Shown here piece by piece: positions 23,760 through 32,361 of a stretch of DNA of 54,366 bases. The stretch's first letter is position 1. The number at the start of each line of letters is the position of its first letter. The notes below the pieces were generated by a model that worked only from the letters and a program-made list of their open reading frames with translations, did not search any database and had not been told where the DNA came from. This DNA comes from Clostridia bacterium (lineage in GTDB: Bacteria; Bacillota; Clostridia; Oscillospirales; Acutalibacteraceae), in contig JAFTXJ010000016.1 in the NCBI GenBank assembly GCA_017461625.1, forward strand, positions 1 to 54,366, in the 5' to 3' direction. The translations under genes were made by a program, and so were the position numbers.

Positions 23760-24596
23760 ATGATAAATTTCAAAAAAATACTGTGTGCAATTTTGGCTGT
23801 TTGCCTTATATTTGCTCTTTCAGGTTGCGTTATAAAGGGAAACGAAGAAGTTAAAAACACAACCAAAGCTTCTTCTCAACGCAACACAATCACAACAACA
23901 GAAGCAACAACCACTACCTCGACAACGGTAACTTCTGCGACTCCAACAGCAACCACTACTAAAAAGAAGGTTACCACAACAACTGCCACAACCGTTTACA
24001 GATACCCTTACGCCTACGCAGGTTTTAACCCGACAGAAACTGATATGAGTGTTAAGTTTAACAAAATTTTGCTAAACAGAGATCACGCTCTTCCTGACGG
24101 ATACGTTCCAAAGCTTGCCGAAGCAGTGAAAGGTTCAGGAGTAAAGCTTGATTACAGGGTTGCCCCCTACTATCAAAAAATGTATGATGCTGCATTGGCT
24201 GACGGAATTACGCTTGAACCGATTTCCGGTTATCGCTCCTTTGAACGTCAGAAACGCAACTTTGAAAACGAAATCAAATTGTATGAAAATAAGGGGTTTA
24301 ACAAAAAAGATGCAACAGTCAAGGCCTCACAGGTTGTTTTGTTGCCCGGCACAAGCGAGCACAACGCAGGCCTTGCAATGGACATCTGTTCTTTGAGTGT
24401 TGATTTTGAAAACACAAAGGAATTTGCATGGCTTCAGGCCCACGCTCACGAATACGGATTCATCATGAGGTACCCCAAAGATAAAACAGAAATCACAAAA
24501 ATAACTTATGAACCATGGCACTACAGATTTGTGGGTGTTGATATAGCAACCGAGCTCAAGCAAAGCGGCATGGTGCTTGAAGAATATTTATCATAA
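23760..24596 (+). CDS. D-alanyl-D-alanine carboxypeptidase, VanY/M15B family, lipoprotein
   Basis: 278 residues. Signal peptide with lipobox ALSGC, a Thr-rich spacer (~30-80), then a VanY domain: ISGYRSFERQKRNFENEI, PGTSEHNAGLAMDI (zinc His and Asp) and EPWHYRFVG (zinc His with catalytic Glu nearby). It trims terminal D-Ala from peptidoglycan stem peptides outside the cell. The family includes vancomycin-resistance VanY, but a lone gene without vanHAX is normally a housekeeping enzyme. ATG 23760 follows GGGGA; the upstream ATG at 23727 is less likely. Confidence 0.9.
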   Translation: MINFKKILCAILAVCLIFALSGCVIKGNEEVKNTTKASSQRNTITTTEATTTTSTTVTSATPTATTTKKKVTTTTATTVYRYPYAYAGFNPTETDMSVKFNKILLNRDHALPDGYVPKLAEAVKGSGVKLDYRVAPYYQKMYDAALADGITLEPISGYRSFERQKRNFENEIKLYENKGFNKKDATVKASQVVLLPGTSEHNAGLAMDICSLSVDFENTKEFAWLQAHAHEYGFIMRYPKDKTEITKITYEPWHYRFVGVDIATELKQSGMVLEEYLS

Positions 24597-24619
24597 AGAG
24601 CCTTTCGAGGCTCTTTTTT
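24595..24619. terminator. Terminator between convergent genes
   Basis: AAAGAGCCT-ttcg-AGGCTCTTT followed by TTT. Confidence 0.85.
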
Positions 24620-25179
24620 CATCCCTTGTTCCCCTCGTGAGTGATAACCATTTTAACTGTTTTAATCAAAATTTTAATGTCAAAAGAAAAGCTTTGTTTG
24701 TCAACATACTCCTTATCAAGAAGAGCCTTTTCTTCAATAGAAACATCATCTCTGCCGTTGACCTGTGCCCAACCGGTGATACCCGGAAGAACACTGTAAA
24801 CCCCATATTTTGCACGAAGCTGACGAATTTCATCTTCAGCGGGGATAAGGGGTCTCGGTCCGACGAGACTCATTGTTCCGTTAACAAGATTCACAAATTG
24901 AGGCAATTCATCAAGGCTGGTTTTTCTTAAAATTCTGCCGATTTTTGTTGTGGCATCATCAAGGTTTTCAATATCAGCCGTAGCATAATCGCCTGTATTA
25001 TTTTTCATAGTGCGGAATTTATATATTTTAAAAAGCTTATTGTCCTTACCGACTCGATCCTGTTTGAAAACAACGGGTGAGCCGTCTGTAATTAAAATCA
25101 ATACAGAAACCAGAATGAACACGGGAGATAAAATAATCAGCCCGAAAAAGCCGATTAAAAAATCAAAAACTCGTTTCAC
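24619..25179 (-). CDS. Undecaprenyl-phosphate sugar transferase (bacterial sugar transferase)
   Basis: 186 residues. Membrane-inserted N-terminal helix (residues ~5-29), then the catalytic signature KIYKFRTMK, RKTSLDELPQFVNLVNGTMSLVGPRP and PGITGWAQVNGRD. These short-form phosphoglycosyl transferases move a sugar-1-phosphate from a UDP-sugar to undecaprenyl phosphate, the first step in making a surface glycan. GTG start at 25179 with GAGGG upstream. It follows the cyclase gene by 23 bp. The nucleotide-sugar genes at 51148-54109 could supply substrates. Confidence 0.9.
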   Translation of the reverse strand: MKRVFDFLIGFFGLIILSPVFILVSVLILITDGSPVVFKQDRVGKDNKLFKIYKFRTMKNNTGDYATADIENLDDATTKIGRILRKTSLDELPQFVNLVNGTMSLVGPRPLIPAEDEIRQLRAKYGVYSVLPGITGWAQVNGRDDVSIEEKALLDKEYVDKQSFSFDIKILIKTVKMVITHEGNKG

Positions 25180-25202
25180 TTTTAAAACCCTCTCAATTGT
25201 TT

Positions 25203-25805
25203 TTATTTAACATTATTCCACAAAATATAATCATCCACCAAAACGGCTCTGACCGGTGCACCGTCAATTGCACCCATTTTAACCGGAGCTGCCATAAGAA
25301 AATAATTCCCGGGCTGAACCTTTCTCAAATCAAGACCTTCAAGAATGGCAACACCGTTTCTTAAAAAAGCTCTGTGAGGTTCAGTCTGATCACCTGCTCT
25401 GCCTACAGAGTCTGCATCAGTGCCGACAAGCTTAATACCAAGCTCAACAGCTTCATAAGCAGCACTGTCCATAAAATGACAAAGTCCGTTTCCTTTAATA
25501 AGCAAACGTTCACAGTTTCTCGGAAAAAATTTGTTAACGTATTCACCCGATATAACGCCCTGCGGAACCTCAATGACCGTACAAGGACCGATAAACTTAT
25601 TTAAATCTGCCTCTTCTATTGTTTCACCACCGTCAATAAAATGACAGGGGGCATCGGCATGAGTGCCTGTGTGCACACAAGAATACACTGCAGAGAGGTT
25701 GCAACCTCCGTTTTCTATTGTACGCACCTGCTCATGTCTGGTTTTGGGGTCTCCCGGATATTCAATAGTTTTTAACAAGGTTCTGGAAATATCAATAATA
25801 TTCAT
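25203..25805 (-). CDS. Cyclase/kynurenine formamidase-like metal-dependent hydrolase
   Basis: 200 residues of the cyclase family (PF04199). The metal motif HTGTHADAPCHF (about 57-68) is the HxGTHxDxPxH signature, and YPGDP near the start is also typical. Members hydrolyse N-formylkynurenine or related amides; no tryptophan catabolism genes are nearby, so the substrate is unknown. It lies 12 bp after prfB with a GGGGGAG site, so it is probably co-transcribed with it. Confidence 0.88.
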   Translation of the reverse strand: MNIIDISRTLLKTIEYPGDPKTRHEQVRTIENGGCNLSAVYSCVHTGTHADAPCHFIDGGETIEEADLNKFIGPCTVIEVPQGVISGEYVNKFFPRNCERLLIKGNGLCHFMDSAAYEAVELGIKLVGTDADSVGRAGDQTEPHRAFLRNGVAILEGLDLRKVQPGNYFLMAAPVKMGAIDGAPVRAVLVDDYILWNNVK

Positions 25806-25817
25806 TCATACTCCCCC

Positions 25818-26936
25818 TTAAGAATTAAGCTCCTTTAAGGATTCCATTTTAAGGTAAGCGTTGATAAATCCGTCAATATCACCATCCATAACAGCGTTGA
25901 TGTTACCGGATTCAAAATTTGTTCTGTGGTCTTTAACCAAAGTGTACGGCATAAACACATATGAACGGATCTGGCTGCCCCAGCCGATTTCTTTCTGGTC
26001 GCCCTTGATATCTTCAATTTTATCAAGATGCTCTCTTTCCTTAATTTCAATGAGCTTTGATTTGAGCATTCTCATTGCAACCTCACGGTTCTGGTGCTGG
26101 CTTCTTTCCACCTGGCAGGCAACAACAATACCTGTAGGAATATGGGTAATACGGATAGCAGATGAAGTTTTGTTAACCTTCTGTCCGCCTGCACCGCTTG
26201 CACGGTAAGCATCAATTTTAAGGTCATCGGGGCTGATTTCAACCTCAATGGTTTCGTCAATTTCGGGCATAACCTCTAAAGAAGAGAATGAAGTATGTCT
26301 TCTTCCTGATGAATCGAAGGGAGAAACACGAACAAGGCGGTGAACTCCTGATTCACCTTTCATATAGCCGTAGGCATTTTCGCCCGCAATAAGAAGCGTT
26401 GCCGACTTAAGACCTGCTTCATCGCCGTCAAGGAAGTCAAGCATACTAACCTTAAAGCCGTGCTTTTCACCCCAATGAGAATACATTCTCACAAGCATCT
26501 CCGCCCAGTCCTGAGCTTCTGTTCCGCCTGCACCGGCATGGAAGGTAAGAATTGCATTTTTACTGTCATACTCACCTGAAAGGAGAGTGCTGAGTGTCTG
26601 CTTATCAAGTTCTTCAATAAAAGCATCAACGCTTGCAGCACACTCTTCAACCATACTTTCGTCTTCTTCTTCATTAGAAAGCTCAATCATTGTAAGACCA
26701 TCATCAAAAGCAGCAGCCAAATCATCGTAAGCCTTAATCTTGTTTTTAAGTGTAGCTATTCTCTGAAGCACTTTTTGAGAATTCGCCAAATCACCCCAGA
26801 AATCCTCCTGGGCTGTAAGCTCTTCAAGCTTCTCCTGCTCAGCCTTCATTTCTTCAAGACCGAGGGCTTCTTTAAGCTCTTTTAATTTATCTTCATAACC
26901 TAATAATTTAAGTCTCAACTCTTCAAACTGTAACAT
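25818..26936 (-). CDS. prfB: Peptide chain release factor 2
   Basis: 372 residues. GGQ motif in ASGAGGQKVNKTSSAIR and the RF2-specific stop-codon tripeptide in RVSPFDSSGRRHTS (SPF). It releases protein chains at UGA and UAA. Many bacteria control prfB by a +1 frameshift at an in-frame UGA near codon 25 (CTT TGA C); here the corresponding site reads through as KEALGLEEM with no stop, so that autoregulation is absent. ATG 26936 with GAGGT upstream gives the usual N-terminus. Followed by the cyclase gene. Confidence 0.96.
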   Translation of the reverse strand: MLQFEELRLKLLGYEDKLKELKEALGLEEMKAEQEKLEELTAQEDFWGDLANSQKVLQRIATLKNKIKAYDDLAAAFDDGLTMIELSNEEEDESMVEECAASVDAFIEELDKQTLSTLLSGEYDSKNAILTFHAGAGGTEAQDWAEMLVRMYSHWGEKHGFKVSMLDFLDGDEAGLKSATLLIAGENAYGYMKGESGVHRLVRVSPFDSSGRRHTSFSSLEVMPEIDETIEVEISPDDLKIDAYRASGAGGQKVNKTSSAIRITHIPTGIVVACQVERSQHQNREVAMRMLKSKLIEIKEREHLDKIEDIKGDQKEIGWGSQIRSYVFMPYTLVKDHRTNFESGNINAVMDGDIDGFINAYLKMESLKELNS

Positions 26937-27016
26937 ATATTTGACCTCACTATGGTTTATAATATTAAATTATACAAGAAAATTATTGTAAAGTAAAGAA
27001 ACTTTTAACACAATGA

Positions 27017-27045
27017 TTGAAAAAAGTTTAAATTTTGTCTATAAT
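27017..27045 (+). promoter_or_regulatory. Promoter for the zinc-ribbon/RING membrane protein
   Basis: TTGAAA (27017-27022), 17-bp spacer, TATAAT (27040-27045). A second TATAAT sits at 27063. Confidence 0.6.
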
Positions 27046-27104
27046 ATTTACAATTTCTGTGATATAATATACTTTAGAATAATGATTTTATCGGAGATTG
27101 TATA

Positions 27105-28052
27105 ATGGACTACAAAAATGAAGTGTGCAAAGGATGCAATCAACCCATTAAAGAGAATGATGACATTGTGGTGTGCCCTGTTTGCGGAACTCCGCAGCAT
27201 CGCTCCTGTTGGGTAGAAAATGGTGAATGCGCTAACACCCCCTTGCACAAAGAAGGATATGTATGGCAAAAGACTCAGCCTGATGAGCCGACAGTGACTA
27301 ATCTTCAAACTGGAGAAAATAATGCTGATTCATCACCTGTTCTCGGTTCTATACCGGTTTTTGAGCAGTTATCACAAGAGGCTCAGAATCTTGAAACTGT
27401 ATTTTTAAGAGACCAGTTTGCTCATAAAGACGAAGAATTTGACGGTGTAAGTGTTATTGATGCAGGCTACTACCTTCAGTCAGGTGCACACAGATACATC
27501 AAAAGATTCAGAAAAGGTAAAAAAATAACATGGAACTGGGGTGCATTTTTCTTTGCACCCGCCTGGTTTTTTTACAGAAGGCTTTATAAATTCGGTGCAA
27601 TTTTCTTGGCTTTGGTAGTTTCTGTAAATCTTTTTTCATATTCTTTCCTTGAAAAGATTGATATTCAGATGCAAGAGGTATATACTGTTATGGGGCAGTA
27701 TATTGCAGAAGACGGCAACACAATTGTCGCAAGCGATGAGATGATGGCTGACGAAGAATTTATGACTCTTTATACCAATATGGTTAAAAACATGAGCATT
27801 TATCTTCTCATAACGGCAATTATACCAAATACAGTAGCAGCACTGTTTGCCGACACACTTGTTAAAAAGAAGATGAAAGAAGACATTGCCGCCGCTAAAG
27901 AAGCATCAGATGAGCTTCAAATGCAACGCTCACTTATAATCAGCAAGGGCGGAGTTGCCCCGTTGATATTTGCAATAGTTTATTTTGTCAACCAGTACCT
28001 TGTTTCCATTTTAATAAATATAGGTTCTGTAGTTGCTGAATGGTTTAATTGA
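27105..28052 (+). CDS. Prokaryotic RING-finger/DUF2628 membrane protein
   Basis: 315 residues. The N-terminus holds a RING-like zinc module: CKGCNQPI, CPVCGTPQHRSCW and the following Cys, matching the prokaryotic RING finger family 1. After a linker, KITWNWGAFFFAPAWFFYRRLYKFGAIFLAL is the signature of DUF2628 membrane proteins, followed by further membrane helices near 220-245 and 285-310. Function unknown. galU follows 32 bp later in the same direction with its own strong ribosome binding site. Confidence 0.8.
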   Translation: MDYKNEVCKGCNQPIKENDDIVVCPVCGTPQHRSCWVENGECANTPLHKEGYVWQKTQPDEPTVTNLQTGENNADSSPVLGSIPVFEQLSQEAQNLETVFLRDQFAHKDEEFDGVSVIDAGYYLQSGAHRYIKRFRKGKKITWNWGAFFFAPAWFFYRRLYKFGAIFLALVVSVNLFSYSFLEKIDIQMQEVYTVMGQYIAEDGNTIVASDEMMADEEFMTLYTNMVKNMSIYLLITAIIPNTVAALFADTLVKKKMKEDIAAAKEASDELQMQRSLIISKGGVAPLIFAIVYFVNQYLVSILINIGSVVAEWFN

Positions 28053-28084
28053 TTATAGTTTTTAAAACTTGGAGGTATAATATT

Positions 28085-28969
28085 ATGAAAATCAAAAAAG
28101 CGGTAATCCCTGCAGCTGGACTCGGCACAAGAGTTCTCCCTGCATCAAAGTCAGTTCCGAAGGAAATGCTCAACATCGTTGACAAGCCTGCAATTCAGTA
28201 TATTGTTGAAGAAGCTGCAGCAGCAGGCATTGAAGATATTCTTATTATCACCAACCGTGGTAAGGGCGTTATTGAAGACCACTTTGACCACAGCTATGAG
28301 CTTGAAGACCAGCTTTCAAAAAATCCTTCAAAAAAAGACATTTACGATGTAGTTAAAGAAACTGCTGACATTGCAAATGTTTTCTTTATCCGTCAGAAGG
28401 AAACAAAAGGTCTTGGTCATGCAATCCTTAAAGCAAAGCCCTTTATAGGTGACGAGCCTTTCGCAATCCTTTACGGTGACGATGTTATCATGAACTACGA
28501 AGGCTACCCTGTTACAAAGCAGCTTGTTGATACATACGAAAAGTACGGCAAGGGTGTTGTTGGTGTTAAAGAAGTTCCGCGTAAGGATGTTTCAAAATAT
28601 TGCTCACTTGACGTAACAGACCTTGAAGGCAACCTTATGAATGTTCACAACATCATTGAAAAGCCCACAGAAGAGCAGATTATGTCTTGCTACTCAATCC
28701 TCGGCCGTGTTGTTGTTCCTTCAGATGTTTTTGATTATCTTGAAGAAGACCTTGCAAACACACCCGAAGGCACAGAGCTTTATTTCACAGATACTCTCAC
28801 ACGCCTTGCAAAAGAGAAGGGCCTTATCGCTCAGGACTTCGACGGTATCCGTTATGACATGGGTAACAAGCTCGGCATTATGAAAGCTAACTGCGAGGTT
28901 GCTCTCAGACATCCCGAACTCGGTGAGGACTTCAAAGCATATCTTAAAGACCTTGCAAAGGATTTATAA
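28085..28969 (+). CDS. galU: UTP-glucose-1-phosphate uridylyltransferase
   Basis: 294 residues. KAVIPAAGLGTRVLPASKSV is the nucleotide-binding signature, with KEMLNIVDKPAIQYIVEEA, FIRQKETKGLGHAI, FAILYGDDV and EKPTEEQI also as in GalU. It makes UDP-glucose for cell envelope glycans and galactose interconversion. Start ATG 28085 is fixed by GGAGG (28071-28075); the in-frame start at 28049 overlaps the upstream gene. Cytoplasmic. Ends in a strong terminator. Confidence 0.95.
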   Translation: MKIKKAVIPAAGLGTRVLPASKSVPKEMLNIVDKPAIQYIVEEAAAAGIEDILIITNRGKGVIEDHFDHSYELEDQLSKNPSKKDIYDVVKETADIANVFFIRQKETKGLGHAILKAKPFIGDEPFAILYGDDVIMNYEGYPVTKQLVDTYEKYGKGVVGVKEVPRKDVSKYCSLDVTDLEGNLMNVHNIIEKPTEEQIMSCYSILGRVVVPSDVFDYLEEDLANTPEGTELYFTDTLTRLAKEKGLIAQDFDGIRYDMGNKLGIMKANCEVALRHPELGEDFKAYLKDLAKDL

Positions 28970-28981
28970 TTAACAATAGTT

Positions 28982-29005
28982 AAGGCAGACCGTTTGGTCT
29001 GCCTT
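28982..29005. terminator. Terminator between convergent genes
   Basis: AAGGCAGACC-gttt-GGTCTGCCTT then TTATTTTTG. Confidence 0.85.
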
Positions 29006-29015
29006 TTATTTTTGC

Positions 29016-30308
29016 TTATTTCAAATAGAATTTATAGTAGTCATAAGATGTATCGCCATAGGTTTCCCCTTTTTGGTAAAATTCTGATGGCATGATGGGA
29101 TCTAACCATGTATATGGAATCAAGTAAACATTTCTGTTAACATTTAAAACTTCAAAAACAAGAATGTCATCTTCAACTATTCTGTCTGTGATTTTCAAAA
29201 CATAACTATCCCAAGGCTCAACAACAGAAATCGTATCATTATCCAAAACTTGATACGAAATAGCATCTACATCTTTAGGGATATAAGTTCTGTATATAGC
29301 ACCTGTCAAAAATTGTTGTTGCGAACGACAAAACTGCCAATGATGAGAACCTTCTTGAATAATCACATATTTGCCCTTACTATCACTATGAACAAATTTT
29401 CCACTCTGAGTACGCTGAACTTCAACCAATTGATTATCCCAAGATTCCGAATTTTCAAACCCCCAACTGCTATACTTTGAAATCAAACTCTCAGTTGTCG
29501 TTGTAGTTGTGGTTGTAGTCATCGTTATTTTTTCAGCCTGTTCATCATTATAGGATTCTTGCTGTACTGCCACTTCATCTAATTTCTGATACAAATATTC
29601 CGTTGTAGAATAATGTTTTAAAATTTTCCCGTCAAGCTCTAACGGTTCTTTCACTTCGCCATCCTCACAGATTACATAATACCATTTTTCCTTCAATCTG
29701 CCTTCACTATCATATTCATATGTATATGCACAATAATCGGTTTCTATTTCATCACCTACAGTGCTTTCTGTTGTAACTTCACAGCAACAGCACAAATCCC
29801 CACTATATGTATACAAAAATGTTTTTTCATACTCTTCCCACTCATCACCATAATACCGTTTACCTTGTTCACTGACCACTTTGCCTTTTTCGTTGTATTT
29901 ATAATACGCTTTATATTGCTCACCGGAGTCATTTGTCATTTCTTCAACAATTACGTTTCCGGATTCGTCATATTCATATTTATAATTTGATATTGTTTCT
30001 TCATTGGTAAACTCGTCAATGTATCGTTCTGTTTTAGACACAACGCTATTTGAATCATACGCATAATTCTCGCTTATTATACTACCCGCCCCAGGATAAC
30101 TATAATCTTCACCAATCAATCTGCCGTCAGCAGCATACTTATAATTGATTATGCTTATTATGTCAGCTGATTCAAATTCAGAGGAATATCTTTGAATTTC
30201 TTTTGTCAGCACAAAGTCATCAGATGTGCTTGTTTTTTCGGAAGTGCAAGCACTGAACATAAACAAAGCCAACACAATCATCAAAGCTACAGAAATTATT
30301 TTTTTCAT
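29016..30308 (-). CDS. Lipoprotein with YD/RHS-like repeats
   Basis: 430 residues. Signal peptide with lipobox FSACTS. Residues ~55-215 contain five or six degenerate repeats of the YxYDxxGxxxxE type (YAADGRLIGEDY, YEYDESGNVIVEE, YKYNEKGKVVSEQ, YEYDSEGRLKEK), like YD/RHS repeats of surface proteins. One repeat carries four consecutive cysteines (LCCCCE). A Thr-rich linker then leads to a C-terminal beta-rich domain. It is divergent from a small Xre regulator with a perfect operator in its promoter, so it is likely repressed by that protein. Confidence 0.75.
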   Translation of the reverse strand: MKKIISVALMIVLALFMFSACTSEKTSTSDDFVLTKEIQRYSSEFESADIISIINYKYAADGRLIGEDYSYPGAGSIISENYAYDSNSVVSKTERYIDEFTNEETISNYKYEYDESGNVIVEEMTNDSGEQYKAYYKYNEKGKVVSEQGKRYYGDEWEEYEKTFLYTYSGDLCCCCEVTTESTVGDEIETDYCAYTYEYDSEGRLKEKWYYVICEDGEVKEPLELDGKILKHYSTTEYLYQKLDEVAVQQESYNDEQAEKITMTTTTTTTTTESLISKYSSWGFENSESWDNQLVEVQRTQSGKFVHSDSKGKYVIIQEGSHHWQFCRSQQQFLTGAIYRTYIPKDVDAISYQVLDNDTISVVEPWDSYVLKITDRIVEDDILVFEVLNVNRNVYLIPYTWLDPIMPSEFYQKGETYGDTSYDYYKFYLK

Positions 30309-30339
30309 AAAAGCATCTCCTTAGCAATTGTTTTTTGCT

Positions 30340-30368
30340 ATTTTACTGCATTTTGCAGTAAAAGTCAA
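30340..30368 (-). promoter_or_regulatory. Promoter with perfect palindromic operator
   Basis: Minus strand TTGACT (30363-30368), 17-bp spacer, TAAAAT (30340-30345). A perfect 23-bp palindrome (arms TTTTACTGCA and TGCAGTAAAA, centre TTT; 30341-30363) fills the spacer. A further half-site AAAATGCAGTA lies at 30375-30385, before the Xre gene's TATAAT (30389-30394). Confidence 0.75.
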
Positions 30369-30409
30369 TACAACAAAATGCAGTAGCATATAATAATTTT
30401 GGTGATGTT

Positions 30410-30610
30410 ATGTACCCAAGAATCCGTGATTTACGAGAAGATGCAGACTTAACACAGAGTCAAATGGCTCGGATTTTAAACTGTTCACAACAGGTTTATT
30501 CTAATTATGAATTAGGTCAAAGAGATATTCCCACATATATTTTGATTACCCTTGCGAAATATCACAACACTACAACAGATTATATTTTAGGATTGACTGA
30601 TATAAAATAA
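30410..30610 (+). CDS. Xre-family HTH transcriptional regulator
   Basis: 66 residues, essentially one HTH_3 domain: IRDLREDADLTQSQMARILN, then CSQQVYSNYELGQRDIPTYIL and TTDYILGLTD. Proteins of this size act as dimeric repressors or antitoxin-like regulators. It diverges from the YD-repeat lipoprotein and very likely binds the TACTGCA...TGCAGTA palindrome in between, with a second half-site near its own -10. GGTGATG ribosome binding site. No toxin-like gene adjoins it. Confidence 0.88.
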   Translation: MYPRIRDLREDADLTQSQMARILNCSQQVYSNYELGQRDIPTYILITLAKYHNTTTDYILGLTDIK

Positions 30611-30682
30611 GCGACAAAAGTAGCACATTTGTTACTTCTGTCGCTTTTGTTCTATTTTTTAGCTTTTTATCTATGTTTTTAA

Positions 30683-32341
30683 TCAGCCTTCAGCTATCTT
30701 TGCTGAAAGGAACTCAAACAATGCTTTGAGCCAGCGAACAATTGCATCAAAAGAAACTTTCATCTGATCAAAAATATTTGCAGGTTTATCAATGCTCTCG
30801 TCTGCAGTCCAGAACTCGGTATGGCAGTTTTCCTCTGTCATCGGTTCAGCTTCATTGATATTATCATAATAAACAAAGAACTGTGTATATGGGAAATCTT
30901 CAATAGTAAGCTGTCTGTCAGCAGTTGCGACCTCAAGCATAATCTTAAGCTCATATGAAGTCCAGTCAGAGTGACTTGAGCCTTTTACAAACCATGTATA
31001 ATCAGGGAAGATGCATGTTGAAGCGTCAATCTGCTTATCAGGTGAAATATATTTACCCTTGCCCTCTGCAACACGCTGAGCGATGTATTCATCAGAAAGT
31101 GTGTCATAAACAGTTGATGTTGTTGCACCGAATGATGTTCTCGGAACTGAAGCAAACTGATCAGAAATAGCATCTGATGTTGCACAAATCGGAATCATCT
31201 GGAAACCGTATTTTGAAATAATACCAAGATTTGCACCACCATCTTTGATTTCACGAAGAAGTTCGGGAACTCTCTGACGAACTGCTGCATCATAAGCATC
31301 AAGCTTTGCAATAAGGCCTGCATATTTTTCTCTCTTTTCGCTGCCTTCTTCACCGAACACATAGAACTTTGCAGACTCATAATCTTCGGGGCACACGCAG
31401 GCCCAATAGTTAGGCCATGTGTAGAAGGTTGAAAGAGCAAGAGCTGAAGTTACACCTGCAACAAGCTTATCATAAAGAAGATCCTCAGTTGTGCTGATAA
31501 TTCCTTCAAGTGCACCTGTCTGAACAAGCATGTCGATAGTTTCTGTAATAAATGCATCCATGCTGAACATACCAAGACCCTCAACGTCTCTGAGCAATCT
31601 TGCAACAGCAACGGGTGCAACGTCAAATTTGGCACAGATTACTTCACTGAGAATCTCTGCTCCGCCAACAACGCTGCCGTCAAAGCCGATACCCTGAATA
31701 TCATCAACACCATACTTTGCAACATAAGCCATAACAACGTTTGTGCCAAGGCAGGTTGCCATAATACCAACTTTTTCACATCCGGTTGAAGCCTTTATAT
31801 CTTTAACAAATGAATTGAATTCATCAGCAGTTTCCATCGGGTCAAGTCGCCAGTCATAATGGAACCAATAATCTTCCCATGCGTAGAAGCCTTTAGGACC
31901 CTTCTGGTCGTTAGCTCTCTTATTTGCCATCTCCGCTTTACGCTTTTCCGACAAGCCGGAGCCGTTAGTAACGTTTCCGTTTTCGTCAAGCAATGAGTTT
32001 GCAAATATTTTTGAAATCTCTTCTTCAAGGGCAACATACATATCATCCCAATCGTCGGTAACTGCACCCTTAACAATTGTAGGAAGAAGGTTTTCGGCCA
32101 TTTCCTTATACATTTCACTGTTTTCTTCTCCAACTTCAGAATCGCCTTTTACGAGTTTGGCAACATCTTTATAGTGGAAAATTTTGTTTCCTTCAGGGTC
32201 ATACAAAGCTTCACCGTCACCGGAGATACGGATAACGGGAATCTGACTATGGCTTTCATTGGCATCTACACCTGCAAAAGCTACAGAAGCACAACCCAGA
32301 ACCATTGTTATTGCAAGAATAACAGAAATTAATTTTTTCAT
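30683..32341 (-). CDS. Secreted alpha/beta hydrolase (lipase-like) with Cys at the nucleophile elbow
   Basis: 552 residues. Signal peptide 1-23 (ending SVAFAG). The core GFYAWEDYWFHYDWRLDPME and VGIMATCLGTNVVMAYV (residues ~191-207) resemble LCAT/lipase-type hydrolases; the elbow reads A-T-C-L-G, so C197 occupies the place of the usual Ser. A candidate catalytic His is in KGSSHSDWTSYE. ATG 32341 follows GAGGAG; the first in-frame ATG is 18 bp upstream. It follows the metallophosphoesterase gene by 20 bp and may form a lipid- or phosphate-scavenging unit with it. Confidence 0.72.
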   Translation of the reverse strand: MKKLISVILAITMVLGCASVAFAGVDANESHSQIPVIRISGDGEALYDPEGNKIFHYKDVAKLVKGDSEVGEENSEMYKEMAENLLPTIVKGAVTDDWDDMYVALEEEISKIFANSLLDENGNVTNGSGLSEKRKAEMANKRANDQKGPKGFYAWEDYWFHYDWRLDPMETADEFNSFVKDIKASTGCEKVGIMATCLGTNVVMAYVAKYGVDDIQGIGFDGSVVGGAEILSEVICAKFDVAPVAVARLLRDVEGLGMFSMDAFITETIDMLVQTGALEGIISTTEDLLYDKLVAGVTSALALSTFYTWPNYWACVCPEDYESAKFYVFGEEGSEKREKYAGLIAKLDAYDAAVRQRVPELLREIKDGGANLGIISKYGFQMIPICATSDAISDQFASVPRTSFGATTSTVYDTLSDEYIAQRVAEGKGKYISPDKQIDASTCIFPDYTWFVKGSSHSDWTSYELKIMLEVATADRQLTIEDFPYTQFFVYYDNINEAEPMTEENCHTEFWTADESIDKPANIFDQMKVSFDAIVRWLKALFEFLSAKIAEG

Positions 32342-32361
32342 TTTAGTCTCCTCTTTCAATA

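Noticed and set aside
23760-24596. VanY-like gene, with the VanZ-family gene at 52162, as a glycopeptide resistance locus
   Set aside because: The genes are 28 kb apart and no vanH, vanA/B ligase, vanX or vanRS is present; lone VanY and VanZ proteins are common housekeeping genes.
30410-30610. Antitoxin of a toxin-antitoxin pair
   Set aside because: No small toxin-like gene adjoins it; the divergent partner is a 430-residue lipoprotein.
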